Source: Oscarella lobularis (Eukaryota > Porifera > Homoscleromorpha > Homosclerophorida > Oscarellidae). Taken from it: a stretch of 64,000 nucleotides of DNA. Shown in pieces: positions 35,901 to 47,166 of this stretch; position 1 is the first letter of the stretch; each line of letters starts with the position of its first letter. The notes beneath the pieces are model-generated. The model was not told where the DNA came from and did not search any database. It saw only the letters and a program-made list of their open reading frames with translations. The stretch spans positions 2,108,001-2,172,000 of the forward strand of contig NC_089182.1 in assembly GCF_947507565.1 (NCBI RefSeq). Reading direction: 5' to 3'. The position numbers and the translations under genes are program-made.

Positions 35901-38900
35901 AAAACCGCCGGAACTATCATAATTTCATATCACTTATTAAATTCAAAGACATAATACCTACCATTGATTGAGAAAGTGAACGACTTTGTGTCTGATCCAG
36001 CTGCATTTGATGCAGTACATGTATAGATTCCGCCAAGAACCTCCGAGGCAGGAATTGTTATTTCCGTGCTGTCGGCATTAAAAGTGTATTGATCCTTTGT
36101 GTTATCAGTCACAATGACAGTGTCTCGGAATTTCCACGTGTAGCTTGGTGCTGGATAGACAGTATCGTCGTTGCCTAGCGACACTGTGAATTTTTCACTA
36201 ACACTGCTGCTCTCAACCACGACTTTGCTCGAAGGAGAAATTTGTTGAATCGTAGGCACAACTAGAAAAACCGAATAGTTTAATGTTAAAAGTCCAGTGC
36301 ATCGCGATACCTTGAACTTTGAAATTCAATTCTGAGCTGTTTACGCTGGTACTGACGTTGTAAGGACTGGTCACTTGACAGACGTACTTGCCATTTTCGG
36401 ACGAAGGTTGCACGCTCGTTATAGTCAATGTTCCAGACAGGGTCATAGCGCTTGAATCGGCTGATTGAGTAATTGTAACTCTTGAGACGCCGTCGTTCAA
36501 TTCTGCCCCGTTTCGAAACCAACGAAACGAAGTAGGCGCAGGATCTCCACTAGCTTCACACTTGACAATCAAGTCTCCGCTTACGTTGACAGCATTCGCT
36601 GTTGGACCTGTTGTAATAGTCGGTAGACCTACAAAAACGTGATAAATCGTTTAATAGTAATTAGTTTTGTATTACCTCCACACAGTTGCGTGTTGCAATT
36701 CTGGCTGTCAGACGCTGACCCACTGCAGTCGTTTCCTCGATTTAACGGACTTGGATTCGTGCAAGACCGTGAACGCGATTGCGTTCCTCCTCCGCAAGTC
36801 TTACTACACGATCCCCAGTTTCCCCACGTAGTATAGCCACCATCTAAAGGAAAACTCGACATTATTTCTACAATGATAAAATGAACACACCTCTTTTCAC
36901 GCTAACACTTGCTGACTTTGTTGAATATTTGCAAGTGTAGTTTTTAAATGCTGCCTCCGAGGATGGCGTTACTGTTAGCTGCAACTTTCCAGACGCTTCA
37001 GTAATAGTAACATCCGCATCAGAACTGCTTAATTGCTTTGCTTCATCGTTCCAAGAAAGCTCAGACAGAGGAACATCGCTAGCCACTTGACAATCAAACA
37101 AAACGGACTGTCCTATCGTTGTAGCCTCTGATTTGGGTTGAACTAGAAATTCACTCTTAGAAAACGATTGGACTCGATTATCTACACTGCTCTTACCATC
37201 GACGACTGCTGAGTTTACAGTCACAGACGCCGTGGAAGAGTCTGCAGGTGATCCTATACCATTACTTGCCTGACAGTAATATGAACCCGCATCTGCCGTT
37301 TCAGCAGATGACACGCTCAGCGTGCTTGTATTCCCCGTTAGAGCTGCACTCTTTGTTCCACCCAATGCAATCGCTGAACCGTCCTTAAACCACGTGACGT
37401 TGCTACAGCCACGATCAACGGTGCACGTCAAAGAGATAGGTTGAAATTCGGTCACAGTTGCTCCTTGAGGATTCGTCACTACTGTGCTGGCCGCTATAAA
37501 AACGACGTCAGCTAAGCCTCTCTATATTGTAAGCAACACAATATTACATTGGCAAAATGCGGTGTCTTCTTCCATTTCTGTCGTTTTTCCTCCGCAGGTG
37601 AAGTTAGGCGGTTGACACGTTCTGGATCGAGTTCGTTTACATGATGATGAACATGACCATGCGCCCCAACTGGACCAGCCTACGAAGAAACAATGTAGAG
37701 AAAGAGAGTTTCTAAATGCATAATACGCACTTGGAGTGTACAATTCAACTTCACACAAATACAATATTGAGTAGCGTGAATTCCGGCTGATAATGTAAAC
37801 GTAAATCCCATTTGCTGTGTCGTCAGTACAGTTAATGACAATAGGATTACTGCCATCATTTGTCCAAGTACCGCACAATTTATTGTCCGTTCCGCTCCCG
37901 CTTGTTAAATTTCCAACATACACTGATGCACCATTCATGTAATTTAAACGATTGCTTTGTGAAAGAATGGAGACAGAGGAAATTACGGTGTTTGACGGTA
38001 GCGTTAATCGCCAATATGTGTTTGCCCCCTGCAGTGACCGAAAACAATTACTGTTTTGAGTAGAATCAAGTCCGTCTACAGATTTCCACATTTCCCACCC
38101 GCCCAATTGACTCTGAACAGAAATCTTTCCTTTGCGGTAAATGTCCAAAACTGATTCTGTTTAGAAGAAGACATTAAACGCAAGGACTGAGGCTGATAGC
38201 GTGACTTACTGTAAACAATATGAACATCACACACTTGCAGTTGAAGAGAAGAACCAGATCTCTTGATGTTAACAAATTGACCCAGTTGAGGTGTATTACA
38301 CACAAAACTGAAATAACTTCCATTGTTGATTACACTTCCACAAACTGAGCTACCGACAGCCACAGACGAATTCCTTCCACCGTCACCAAAAAATTTCACT
38401 TTCACTTCTGTCACGTAGTACGGTTGGAGAAGATCAATTCTCAACCAAGGATCAGTGCTACTCGTAGTAGAAGAGCACTTGCTGGAATCAGATGAAGAGG
38501 AATCGTTGTCAATTGCTAGATCTGCTGAGTTCACTTCTGAAGACTGGACAGTTTCAGCTTTCAATTGACTGAGATTGGTCAGAGTTGATATATCTGTCAA
38601 ACATGTGTAATTCAAGTCAGAGGAAGTGGCAATTTAGTATTTACCGTTTGCAACGTTTACGATGACTTCACACAGAATCAGTTGCCCATTGCTGCCACTC
38701 GGATCAACTGTTGCGTGAACATAACGACCAGTCAGACTGCCACATTCAAATGGGACACTCTCGGGAAGACTTCCATTGCTAGGGTGATTATAGGTTGCTC
38801 CGCATTGACTTTTGTTGCCGCTAATGGAACTGCTGTTGCTCACGTACATTGCTAAACGGTCAAAGTTCGCAAGGTTGACGCCACTATGAAGGCTAGACGG

Positions 38901-39230
38901 CGTCACAACTTGAATGTTTTTGATTTCTCTAGAACTGTCAAGATCGAGTGTCCACCAAGGATTAACTTCTCTATTCGACACGAAACACGAGTTTATTCGA
39001 GTGGACGTTCCTTCGACGGACCATTCAGGAGGATGATTGTACGGTGCGCTTTTAGAAACAAAGGAGCTGGACGACGTCACCTTGTAAGGACTGTAGATGC
39101 TCGTCACTTTTTCTAAACAGAAAGACGTACGGGTAAATCCGCATCGAAATGCCAGCAGCTCACCTCCATCAAGACAAAGGACAACGCCTCCTAGACATAA
39201 AAGCAAGAGCAAGGAATCCGTACGCAACAT
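29926..39230 (-). CDS. Giant TSP1/Ig/FN3 receptor C with tyrosine-containing tail, about 2603 aa
   Basis: Signal peptide MLRTDSLLLLLCLGGVVLCL (39230-39164), preceded by a splice acceptor in the 5' leader. Three fucolectin/F5-8C-like exons (39112-38645, 38593-38210, 38156-37731). A thrombospondin type-1 repeat (37679-37548, WSSWGAWSCSSSC), two Ig exons (37493-37197, 37142-36891), a second TSP1 repeat (36843-36676, WGNWGSCSKTCGGG), then twelve Ig exons from 36628-36311 to 32722-32420. FN3: 32362-32075, 32019-31708, 31648-31352, 31301-31201 with 31149-30936. RPTP-like juxtamembrane module 30883-30781 with 30732-30438 (VYIAASF, LGDGRAYGGYFNGPL). Small linker exons 30381-30348 and 30301-30275, then the TM/tail exon 30218-29926. 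The tail is about 60 residues with PLYDTY, GAYAVP and PAYEKV tyrosines. No kinase or phosphatase domain. Paralogous to A and B, which lack TSP1 and the tail. Confidence 0.9.
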
Positions 39231-39373
39231 TTCCTTGATCGTGTGATAGTAGATCGGAAACTGCAAAATGACGAGTGAGTGGGCAAAAGGTAAGACGTGA
39301 AATTCCTACTGCTCGAGTACGCAAGAACCCGTACAACTCCCCCGCTGCAAATTAACCCCCCGGAACAATATAA

Positions 39374-41266
39374 CTATTCAACGGGAAGTGCAATGCGGGA
39401 ATCGTAGGCCCCACCGCGGTACAATTTCCACCGTCGCGGAACGTCAAACCCGCTCAACTCAAAGTTATCGTCGTCCGCTCCCGAAAGAGCCAACTGAACG
39501 GCATGCCCAACACCGAACCGATAAGAAACGGGCTCCATTTCAAACTCGACCGCCTCGACGCCCGACACCGGTCGCCAATCGGCGCGCTTAAACGATCGCC
39601 GACACGCGGACGCCGACGAATCGTCGCATCGATGCGAAACTCTTAACCGACCTTCGCTCACATACCTAACGGTCCCATTATGCGGATCGACGTCTTCGAG
39701 ATAGCCAAAGACGACGAGATCGGTCGCATCGACCGCCTCGATAAAAACTCGCACGCGAACGACGCCGGTGATGACAATCGACGACGATAGCGGTCGCGAC
39801 GTGTAGACAAGCAAAGCCTTGTCTTGCTGAGCCCGATCCGGATACGTCACCGACTCCAAAAACACGTGCTGGACGAGATTCCATCGCGACACGTACCCGG
39901 AAGAAGACCGCACGTCGACGTCATAGACGTCTATCGCGACGTCGTCGGAAGACGATTCCGTGTGGAGGAGATGATGATCGGCTAGATAGTATGTCTTTGT
40001 TGCCGTGACGACCGAAGGTGGCCACCGATCGGTCGACTTCCATTTCTCCTCTCCCATGGTGAAATACTGTATTGGCTTCTCCGAGCCGAAGCCCGACTCG
40101 TCTTTTCCTTTGAGATGGTAGTCGAAAAAGCGTCGCTCGTCCTGCGCGAAATCGTAGCACACGCGACTGTCTGCGCTGAAAGGCGACGAGTTCTTTCGTC
40201 CCCCGTGCGTCCACGGTCCAATTGTAACGCGCGTCTTTCCGCCAAGCAAGTCGAATGCGCGCAACGATCCTCGAACCGACGCCGTATCGAAATATCCAGC
40301 GTAGAAATACACGGCGGCACCGTTGCTACGGACTCGTTCCAAGACGCTGTCATTGACGGCAAGTGCATCGGACGTCAAACCGGTGTCTGCGATCACGTCA
40401 TCGCGATATCGAACTTCGTTAAAAACAGCCGAAGAATTCCAATTTTTCATGTGGTCGCGTCGAACGTCGTCCATGGCTATCCCATTCATCGGCATGACGC
40501 CATCGAATAGGAGCCGAGTCAAATGAGTCCACCAAGGAATCATACGCACGCCTTCGAGAGGAACATTGGTCTCAAGCGAAATCGTCACGTGACGATAGTC
40601 GCGTGCAAATCCAATGCAGGGCACGCCGCCGGGAAGCGCAACGTCGTCGTATATGTCAAGCGGACTGAATTCGGTCGCGACGGCCTTGACGCGATCGGTC
40701 GCGGCGGCCAAGTGCAAGCCGACCATGCCGTCGTAGCTGATGCCGCCCGTGCCGACGTTTCCGTCGCACCACGGCTGGGCGAGCGTCCACTCGACGACAT
40801 CGCGATAGTCGGCGATTTCGCGCGGCGAGAAGTCGACCGGTCGCGTTCCGCGCGATGCGCCTGTGCCGCGCACGTCGATCGTGACGACGACGTAGCCGTG
40901 CGGTATTAGAGTCGCGACGAGACGACGCGAGCGCGTGTTGACTTGATTGCCGAAGAAGAGGGTAAACGGCCAACGTACTTTGAACGCGCGATTGTAGCGC
41001 GTGAAGTGAATGATCGTTGGAAGGGGCGTTGACCGGGCGGGATTCCACCACGCCGGGACGTAGACGTCGGCGGCGAGCGCCGTTCCGTCTGACGTGACGA
41101 TTGCGTGAGGGTGGAAAGTGTAGGAAGAGTCGTTCGGGGTTCGCGAGCTGGCGAACGAACGCCACGCTTTATCCGATGACGGGCATGAGGTGGGGGTGAG
41201 ATTCCACCAGGCGATGGCGATTCCTACGCCCAGAGCGATCGTGGCGATCGCGATCGTGGAGGTCAT
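39374..41266 (-). CDS. CocE/NonD-type S15-family serine hydrolase, intronless, 630 aa
   Basis: Alpha/beta-hydrolase of the CocE / X-Pro dipeptidyl-peptidase (S15) superfamily, acting on esters or acyl-peptide bonds; the substrate cannot be told. One uninterrupted reading frame. Residues 1-22 form an N-terminal hydrophobic anchor. Nucleophile elbow GGISYDG with Ser near 177; probable acid Asp near 327 in AGYFDTASVRGSLRAF; His near 354 in GPWTHGG. DVRGTGASRG near 131-140 is also typical. The C-terminal third has the jelly-roll features of the family. Its lack of introns in a stretch where nearly every other gene averages an intron per 100-200 coding bases is unusual and would fit bacterial origin or retroposition. 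Followed 143 bp downstream by receptor C on the same strand. Confidence 0.9.
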   Translation of the reverse strand: MTSTIAIATIALGVGIAIAWWNLTPTSCPSSDKAWRSFASSRTPNDSSYTFHPHAIVTSDGTALAADVYVPAWWNPARSTPLPTIIHFTRYNRAFKVRWPFTLFFGNQVNTRSRRLVATLIPHGYVVVTIDVRGTGASRGTRPVDFSPREIADYRDVVEWTLAQPWCDGNVGTGGISYDGMVGLHLAAATDRVKAVATEFSPLDIYDDVALPGGVPCIGFARDYRHVTISLETNVPLEGVRMIPWWTHLTRLLFDGVMPMNGIAMDDVRRDHMKNWNSSAVFNEVRYRDDVIADTGLTSDALAVNDSVLERVRSNGAAVYFYAGYFDTASVRGSLRAFDLLGGKTRVTIGPWTHGGRKNSSPFSADSRVCYDFAQDERRFFDYHLKGKDESGFGSEKPIQYFTMGEEKWKSTDRWPPSVVTATKTYYLADHHLLHTESSSDDVAIDVYDVDVRSSSGYVSRWNLVQHVFLESVTYPDRAQQDKALLVYTSRPLSSSIVITGVVRVRVFIEAVDATDLVVFGYLEDVDPHNGTVRYVSEGRLRVSHRCDDSSASACRRSFKRADWRPVSGVEAVEFEMEPVSYRFGVGHAVQLALSGADDDNFELSGFDVPRRWKLYRGGAYDSRIALPVE

Positions 41267-41387
41267 GTTGTGACGGTAGCGTGCGCTCAGTCGAATAGAC
41301 GCGTTTTTATTTGTGAGGAAAATATTTATCTGATAGATCCAGTATCAATTTTCTGCTTTAAATAGCTACCTGAAAGGTGGCGAAATG

Positions 41388-42902
41388 CTAATCTTTTTTG
41401 CTTTTTTCGTTTTCTCGTCTTAGACGTCTTCCCAATGTCAAAATCAATCGAATTCCCACGTAAAGGCAGACGCTGAAAAACAGCCAAACGTCTACATTCC
41501 ACGCAGCAAGAAACTGCAGATCAGCTCCATAGGGAATAATATTGTCACTGTCAGCAATCAAGACCAACTCTATCAAATCGGCACCACGTCCCACCCCACC
41601 AGACAAAACTCGAAGCCTGTCCATCTGCTCCAAATTCTCTTGCATTTCTTCTCGCCTTGCCAAAATCGTCACTAACCGATCACGTACGAAATCAAGAGAT
41701 ACATTCGTTTTATGCAACTGCAGCCCAAGTCCATACCGCTCAACGAGACACCCGTGCAGCAACTGATCACCGTAGTGCGGAACAACTAAAACAGGCACTC
41801 GACTCGTCATTGCCTCGCCAAGACTACGCGGACCGCCGTGAGTCACAAAGGCGACGGTGCTGCGATGCATGAGAACCATCTGCTGATTAACCCAGTTCTC
41901 GAGACGAACGTTATCGGCTCTTCCTAACATTTTCTCCAGGTCGGCTCTGTCTCGCGTGCTGACTAAAACGCGCGCGTTTTTGACTGAAGCCAAGGCGCCG
42001 CGTACGATTGCAGCAAGAACTTCGAAATAGGGTCTGACCAAGACACCGAAAGACACGTAAATAACTTTGTCATTCTTATCCAGCCACTCTCTCAATTCCA
42101 AATCCGTCGCCGCTGTCACGTCACTCGAACGAAAGACATCAACGGAAAAGCCAACATTGACAGTCGTCGCCGGAAATCGAACGGAACCGGGATACCGAAA
42201 CCCAGGAAACGAAAAATGAATGGCATAGCGATGGGGCGGACGTTGCATGAGGAGATGATTAAACGCGACGCCGCGACTCCACAGGACGCAAACCGACGTC
42301 ACAGCCGACGCGACGAAACGGAGCGCGCGTCCGAGCCGCTTGACGAACGACGTCGAATTGTCGAAATAGCCGTACAATTGAACGTCCTGCAAGAAGACGT
42401 CGTCGAGCGGCACGGCGGTGTGAAACTCGACGAGCGGCACGTCGCGTTTCGTCGCCGACGCGACGGCGTCCATCGGCGCGAAATAGTCGGCGACAATCAA
42501 GTCGAATTCGACGCTCGACAACAACTCGTCGAACGGGCCGCCGTGACGGTTCAATTGCTCGTTCGTGATTAGTCCGAATAGGTAAACCTGCTCGTATAAG
42601 GACGTGGCACGTGACATGTTTGTGAAGATGTTTTCGAGGCGACGCCGATCGTACGAGCCGAGCCCGTGCATTTTGAAGCCTTCGCGTTCGACCGTTCGAC
42701 GCGCGATTTCGTCGTCCGGCAGGGCGAACGATATCGACTCGTAGCCGCGTCGCTTGAGTTCGTTCGCCAAATCGAGCGAACCTTTGAGGTGCGAGAGGAC
42801 GGGTGAGGTCGTGAAAAGAATTCGCGCTTTTTGCGGATTGGATGTAGTGGTGCCGCTTCCGAAAGCAAAGTAGAAAATCGTCGCGTAGAATAGTCGGTGC
42901 AT
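41388..42902 (-). CDS. UDP-glycosyltransferase (UGT family), intronless, 504 aa
   Basis: ER-membrane family-1 glycosyltransferase that conjugates UDP-sugars to small lipophilic molecules. Start chosen at 42902 because it gives a signal peptide (MHRLFYATIFYFAFGSG); the frame stays open upstream, but that part overlaps the divergent mS27-like gene. The N-terminal catalytic His lies in SPVLSHLKGS. The donor-binding signature runs ENWVNQQMVLMHRSTVAFVTHGGPRSLGEAM (read as consecutive motifs WVNQQ, THGGPRSLGEA, VPHYGDQLLHG). A C-terminal TM segment (VDVWLFFSVCLYVGIRLIL) and a cytosolic basic tail ending KSKKD, a KxKxx ER-retrieval signal, match the family. Single exon, like its neighbour. Possible role in detoxification or in sponge lipid chemistry is inference. 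Confidence 0.93.
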   Translation of the reverse strand: MHRLFYATIFYFAFGSGTTTSNPQKARILFTTSPVLSHLKGSLDLANELKRRGYESISFALPDDEIARRTVEREGFKMHGLGSYDRRRLENIFTNMSRATSLYEQVYLFGLITNEQLNRHGGPFDELLSSVEFDLIVADYFAPMDAVASATKRDVPLVEFHTAVPLDDVFLQDVQLYGYFDNSTSFVKRLGRALRFVASAVTSVCVLWSRGVAFNHLLMQRPPHRYAIHFSFPGFRYPGSVRFPATTVNVGFSVDVFRSSDVTAATDLELREWLDKNDKVIYVSFGVLVRPYFEVLAAIVRGALASVKNARVLVSTRDRADLEKMLGRADNVRLENWVNQQMVLMHRSTVAFVTHGGPRSLGEAMTSRVPVLVVPHYGDQLLHGCLVERYGLGLQLHKTNVSLDFVRDRLVTILARREEMQENLEQMDRLRVLSGGVGRGADLIELVLIADSDNIIPYGADLQFLAAWNVDVWLFFSVCLYVGIRLILTLGRRLRRENEKSKKD

Positions 42903-43010
42903 AGTGCATACAGCCGGAATGGACTCACTGGTTTGAACAGGTGGCTGGCTGCCTGGAATGAGTCTGGCAATGAGTCTGCTGGAATGTGAGCGGAGAACAT
43001 AGCGCACGTT
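42903..43010. promoter_or_regulatory. Short bidirectional promoter, UGT / mS27-like
   Basis: Only 108 bp separates the two divergent start codons, so both leaders and promoters must overlap here. No TATA box seen. Confidence 0.5.
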
Positions 43011-44434
43011 ATGACCGGCTGGAACATGTTTCGATTCACTTTTGTGCGTGGCTTGAAAACGGGTGGCGCATGGAAAGCGATTCGCGCGGCGAAAGAGGCG
43101 AAAGTCGTCGGTGTGCACGTGCACCTCACGCCTGGTTTCTCGCCACGAGTAGCACCGCTTTTGTTAGGAGAACTGTTTGACGGCTTGCAGGCGAAGTTTG
43201 ATTCGCGTTTATACGTCAAAGCCTCGCAATTAAATCAGGCATACATACGATACTTGTCACCTTTCGTATGTCGACTGCTTCGCTCTTGCAGCTCTTAGAC
43301 AATTGCGAAACGACCGAGGACTTTGATCTGGCTGTCAAAGCCGTTCGAGGGTTAGAACATAACGCGCGCACTTTTGCAATTAATTAAACGTTTCCATCTG
43401 ATCTAGTTTTCGTAAGAGTCTTAGCAAGCCGAGAGAGAGCACCGGTTCTGTATTTGTACGAGCTTCGTGTCGAGTAGGAGCACCAGAAAAGGCTCTGGAA
43501 ATTATTCGAGATAAGGTCTATAAATTAGTTTAATTAAGCCCTGTATTTTGCTCGTAACTCGCAGCTTCTGTTTAGCTACAGTATGGAATCTTTCCAACGA
43601 GATCAGGTTTTAATATGATCATGAAGGAATTTTTGAAACTAAAAGACTATGATAGTAGGCAGAGACATTTGTAATTGGCAGAAATTCTAGCCTTTACGTC
43701 CTATTCAGATGCTATTAGGACTTTTGACCAGATGATAGAAAACGACGAAATAAAACCATCCGCTCAAAGCTATCACTTGGCTATCCAAGCACTTTGCATG
43801 AAGGTGTGAATGTGCAGGAGAAATTCATTTTGTTTTTTAACTTGTTTCTTTAGGAGACAACGGATGACTATAGGAGAGCTATTCAATTAGCAAAGAAATC
43901 GAGCAAGGACTCAATCAAACTCTTAGAACGAACGCATCACTGTCTAGCAGCTGCTGCCTGCAGACAAGTGAGATTTTTCAATTGAAACGTAAAAGCAAAC
44001 CAAGTTACATAATTAGGAAGATCCTGACACGTGCATAGAAATGATAGCTGGACTCTATACTCAAGTAAGAGGATTTTGCGCGCTGGTGTTTTTTTCTAGC
44101 TCTGTACTATGCAGGCAGCAGCTGGTCTTGAAATCAGAGCACTGACCGTGAAGGGCGACTATGAGAAAGCTATTCAAAAATTGGTAGATGTTTCAGTCAA
44201 TTTCAAGACTCCAGCAAAAACGGTGCGTGCGCAGTGCCTTAGTACTAAATTTTTATTTAAAAATGAACATTGACGTGTTGGTAGCTTGACGGTCTGATGA
44301 AAGCTGTTGAAGAGTCCGGAATTGATTCATTGAAAACGGCTCTTCACGTACGTCAAAGACAAACAGATGTACGCGTATTGGACAGTATGTGTTTTTTTAA
44401 GGAAGCTATCGAGTTGAAGAGTCAAAAGAATTAG
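43011..44434 (+). CDS. Mitochondrial PPR-type protein, mS27 (MRPS27)-like, about 320 aa
   Basis: Ten exons: 43011-43265, 43292-43350, 43407-43515, 43576-43654, 43709-43803, 43854-43967, 44017-44064, 44115-44222, 44285-44347 and 44402-44434. The N-terminus is basic without acids (MTGWNMFRFTFVRGLKTGG), as in mitochondrial presequences. The middle shows helical pairs of PPR/TPR type. The stretch KLQYGIFPTRSGFNMIMKEF followed by LKLKDYDNAI resembles small mitoribosomal subunit protein mS27, which anchors 12S rRNA at the subunit foot. The related mitochondrial PTCD2 is the main alternative: the overall length and helical spacing fit either. Shorter than vertebrate mS27 (about 410). Confidence 0.65.
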
Positions 44435-44805
44435 CCTTTTCCTTGCTATAAACCCTGCTTATGCAACTGTGTACCATGTGTGCATTTATAGATCAGTGAG
44501 ATAAATAAATGAATGGGATTCTATCTGAAAGCCAGTTGCTTTTAGCCACAGACACGCAAACGGCCACATTTTCGCGGTGGACAAGAGGCTGTCCCGGATA
44601 GGAATTACGTAATCTCTTCCGAACGAGACACAGAGTGCAGGCGACGCCGGAAAAGTAGAATAAAACAAGCATAGTCTAGTGCAGTGCACTTTCTGTACCT
44701 ATTTTATCGGCGTTACTTGCCGTAATACGCCGTTTGCTACCTTATCCGGGCTATGATTAACGCACGTTGAGCGGTAAACTTTGCAGGAAAATCGCCTAAA
44801 AAGCA
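44435..44805. other. Intergenic region mS27-like / MIER
   Basis: About 370 bp. AT-rich just after the stop, with AATAAA-like elements near 44503-44512 that may serve as the polyadenylation signal. No gene seen. Confidence 0.45.
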
Positions 44806-47166
44806 ATGGCCAATCCTAATCGCCATCAGCGACAGGAGTCTCGTCGGCAATCGAATCAAGACTCGTTGGCAGGTAGCAAAAATTCTTTCGATAAATGAAG
44901 AAAAACGGTCCAGAGCTGTGGAAACGGACCGCAAATCATAGCAGACGCTCTTGACTTCGTAGTCGACGACGGAGACTTTGAATTGACAGCCGAAATGATG
45001 ATCCAAGACGAGCTCGACGACGAGACGAGCCTCCTCGAGGAGGAAGGAATGGAAAACGACGAAGCGGTGCAGGAAGAAGTTTCTGCATTGGAAAAAGTAG
45101 CAGAACGCCCGAAAAGCGTACAAGGAATAAGGGGGTGCTTGCAGGAGAGCGAAATGCCTTTGGAGGAATTATTGGCTATGTACGGAGGCGCAGCCAATCA
45201 GAATGCGGCGATAGAGGAACAAAAGGGAGCGGAGGAGGAGAAGGAGAAGGAGAAGGAAGACGAAAACGTTTCTGTTCGACTGATTACGGAGAACGGAAAC
45301 GATGACCGGGGGCCCAGGCGGGGTGGATGGATGACGAGTCAGTTGCTTGAGTCGGCAAGAGGAGGTGAGGTCCTAAAGCAGCCGAGTTTTAATGAGGATT
45401 CTAACTCGAGTCGTTTCTTACAGGCAGCGGCGACGTGGATAGAGAATCGTCGTCCGACGAAGAGTATGTGTCGCTCGATAAATGGAGAAAGGTATGGTAG
45501 GCGTGGATAAGTTGGACTCCGTTTCGTGTCTAAAGTGATTTATAAAGTGGCCCGCGGGAGGGGGAGGGGGGGGGGGGACAGGTCTTTTCGCTGTACGTAC
45601 TTACCCAATACTTTCTGCGCCGCTTTTGCACGTTGTTGAGTATCCCTCCTCCAACGCATTGTAAATGTGGTTCGCCTGCCGTTTCTGTTCCGTCGTTTGT
45701 TTTGCCTTTTAATTTCGATTTCTATCATCGTCGTCGTCACCGTCGCGCCAACTTTCCGTGTTTATTTTCTAGGAAATTCAAATCGGAGAGGAGTATCAGG
45801 CAGTCATACCCAACACGCCTGACACGACCTACGTAGAACCAGGTAGACACTACAGAGAGAGAGAGAACGCAACAGTACATTATAATAAGACCACATTACC
45901 TACGTAGTTTCTGCTATGAACGATAAGCTCCTTTGGGACGGAAACCGAGTCGATTCTAAAGAAGGTTTGCTCTTTATAAACTTTGCGAGCCACAATGACT
46001 ACTGCTAATTGAAGTCGATTCGTACCTGGCGTTGACCGTGTGGAACTCGCCGGACGAAAACGAGGGAATCGATGCGCTTCCTCTCGTTGCAGAGAACGGC
46101 GACAGCGAGAGTGTGAGTTCGATATGGTGACGACGCCGTCGCCTTTTTTCACTTGTCGCGTAAATGCAGGCCTTGTACTTGCTAAAAGAGTGTGACTACA
46201 ACGTGCATAAAGCGATACAGGCTGCTGTCGGTCGCGAATCGGTGGCGGGGTTGGAATCTTCGAGTTCGGGTTAGGCTATTCGCGAATTTTTTTGTCGTCG
46301 CGACAAAAGTCTTATCTTGCGGTATAGAAAAAGAGCCGTGGACGGAGGACGATTGTCGGTCGTTCGAAATTGGTTTGTCGTCTCTCTTTGGTAATCGATT
46401 GATTGAATTGTTGATAGGGATGCAATTGTACGGTAAAAACTTTCCGGCGATTCAAAAGAATAGGGTGGGTATACTTTGGCGAAATATTGCGACACTAATA
46501 ACTTGCCTTTTTGTTCCTTTCTTTCTTTCTTTCTTCTTCTTTTTTTGCTGCAGTTTCCAAATCGCACTGTCGGTGAAGTGATTCACTATTACTACCTGTG
46601 GAAAAAGACGGAGATGCATGATCTGTTCGCCCAACAACATTACCAAAATCGCGGCGGCAACGATTACATCAATCCTGGCCAATTGTAAGCAAACCAACCC
46701 GCAGATGCATTGTTTTATTTTCTACGTGGCCGCTTGCCATAGAGTCGGTCTCGAAAAGTACGGCGACGACGCGGATTTTGAGTCGAGTCGAGCGCCAAGT
46801 CCTCTCCCTTCCACCGCAATCGCCGCTGATCGCGGAGCAACGAAACCGCCGCCAGCACCAGCGACGACAACAACGGCACCGCCACCAGCATCGACGACGA
46901 CGACGACGACGACAGCGACAACGACGGCCCTTCCACAAAGTGAATACTGGCGAGTGACAATCGACGGGGGTCGCAAGCGGGGAGCAGAGAAAGACAGTCA
47001 GCACGCGAAACGACCGGCGGTGCTCGTGCCGTCGCCGCCGCCATCCGAACCTAATCTCGATCATCAAACCGTAGCGTCGCCGGTGACGACGACGGAGGCT
47101 CTGCTCGCATCGGAGGTCTTGCCCGAATCTTCCGACGACTCATTTCACGAAAGCAAACCGCACTAA
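44806..47166 (+). CDS. MIER1: Mesoderm induction early response (MIER) corepressor, ELM2-SANT, 508 aa
   Basis: Nuclear corepressor subunit that recruits HDAC1/2 through ELM2-SANT. Eleven exons from 44806-44872 to 46743-47166 give 508 aa, close to human MIER1 (512). The N-terminal acidic region has DFELTAEMMIQDELDDE then SEMPLEELLAMYG, both family hallmarks. ELM2 begins KEIQIGEEYQAVIPNTP and continues through KLLWDGNRVDSKE and ALYLLKECDYNVHKAIQ. SANT: EKEPWTEDDCRSFEIG, LYGKNFPAIQKNR, RTVGEVIHYYYLWKKTE. The C-terminal exon is low complexity, Pro/Thr-rich, with runs of Thr. One gene probably represents the MIER1/2/3 ancestor. Confidence 0.93.

Noticed and set aside
42903-43124. N-terminal extension of the UGT frame
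   Set aside because: It overlaps the divergent mS27-like coding exon and precedes a proper signal peptide at 42902.
44486-44689. Minus-strand open frame upstream of MIER
   Set aside because: No homology, no splice context, and composition typical of non-coding sequence.
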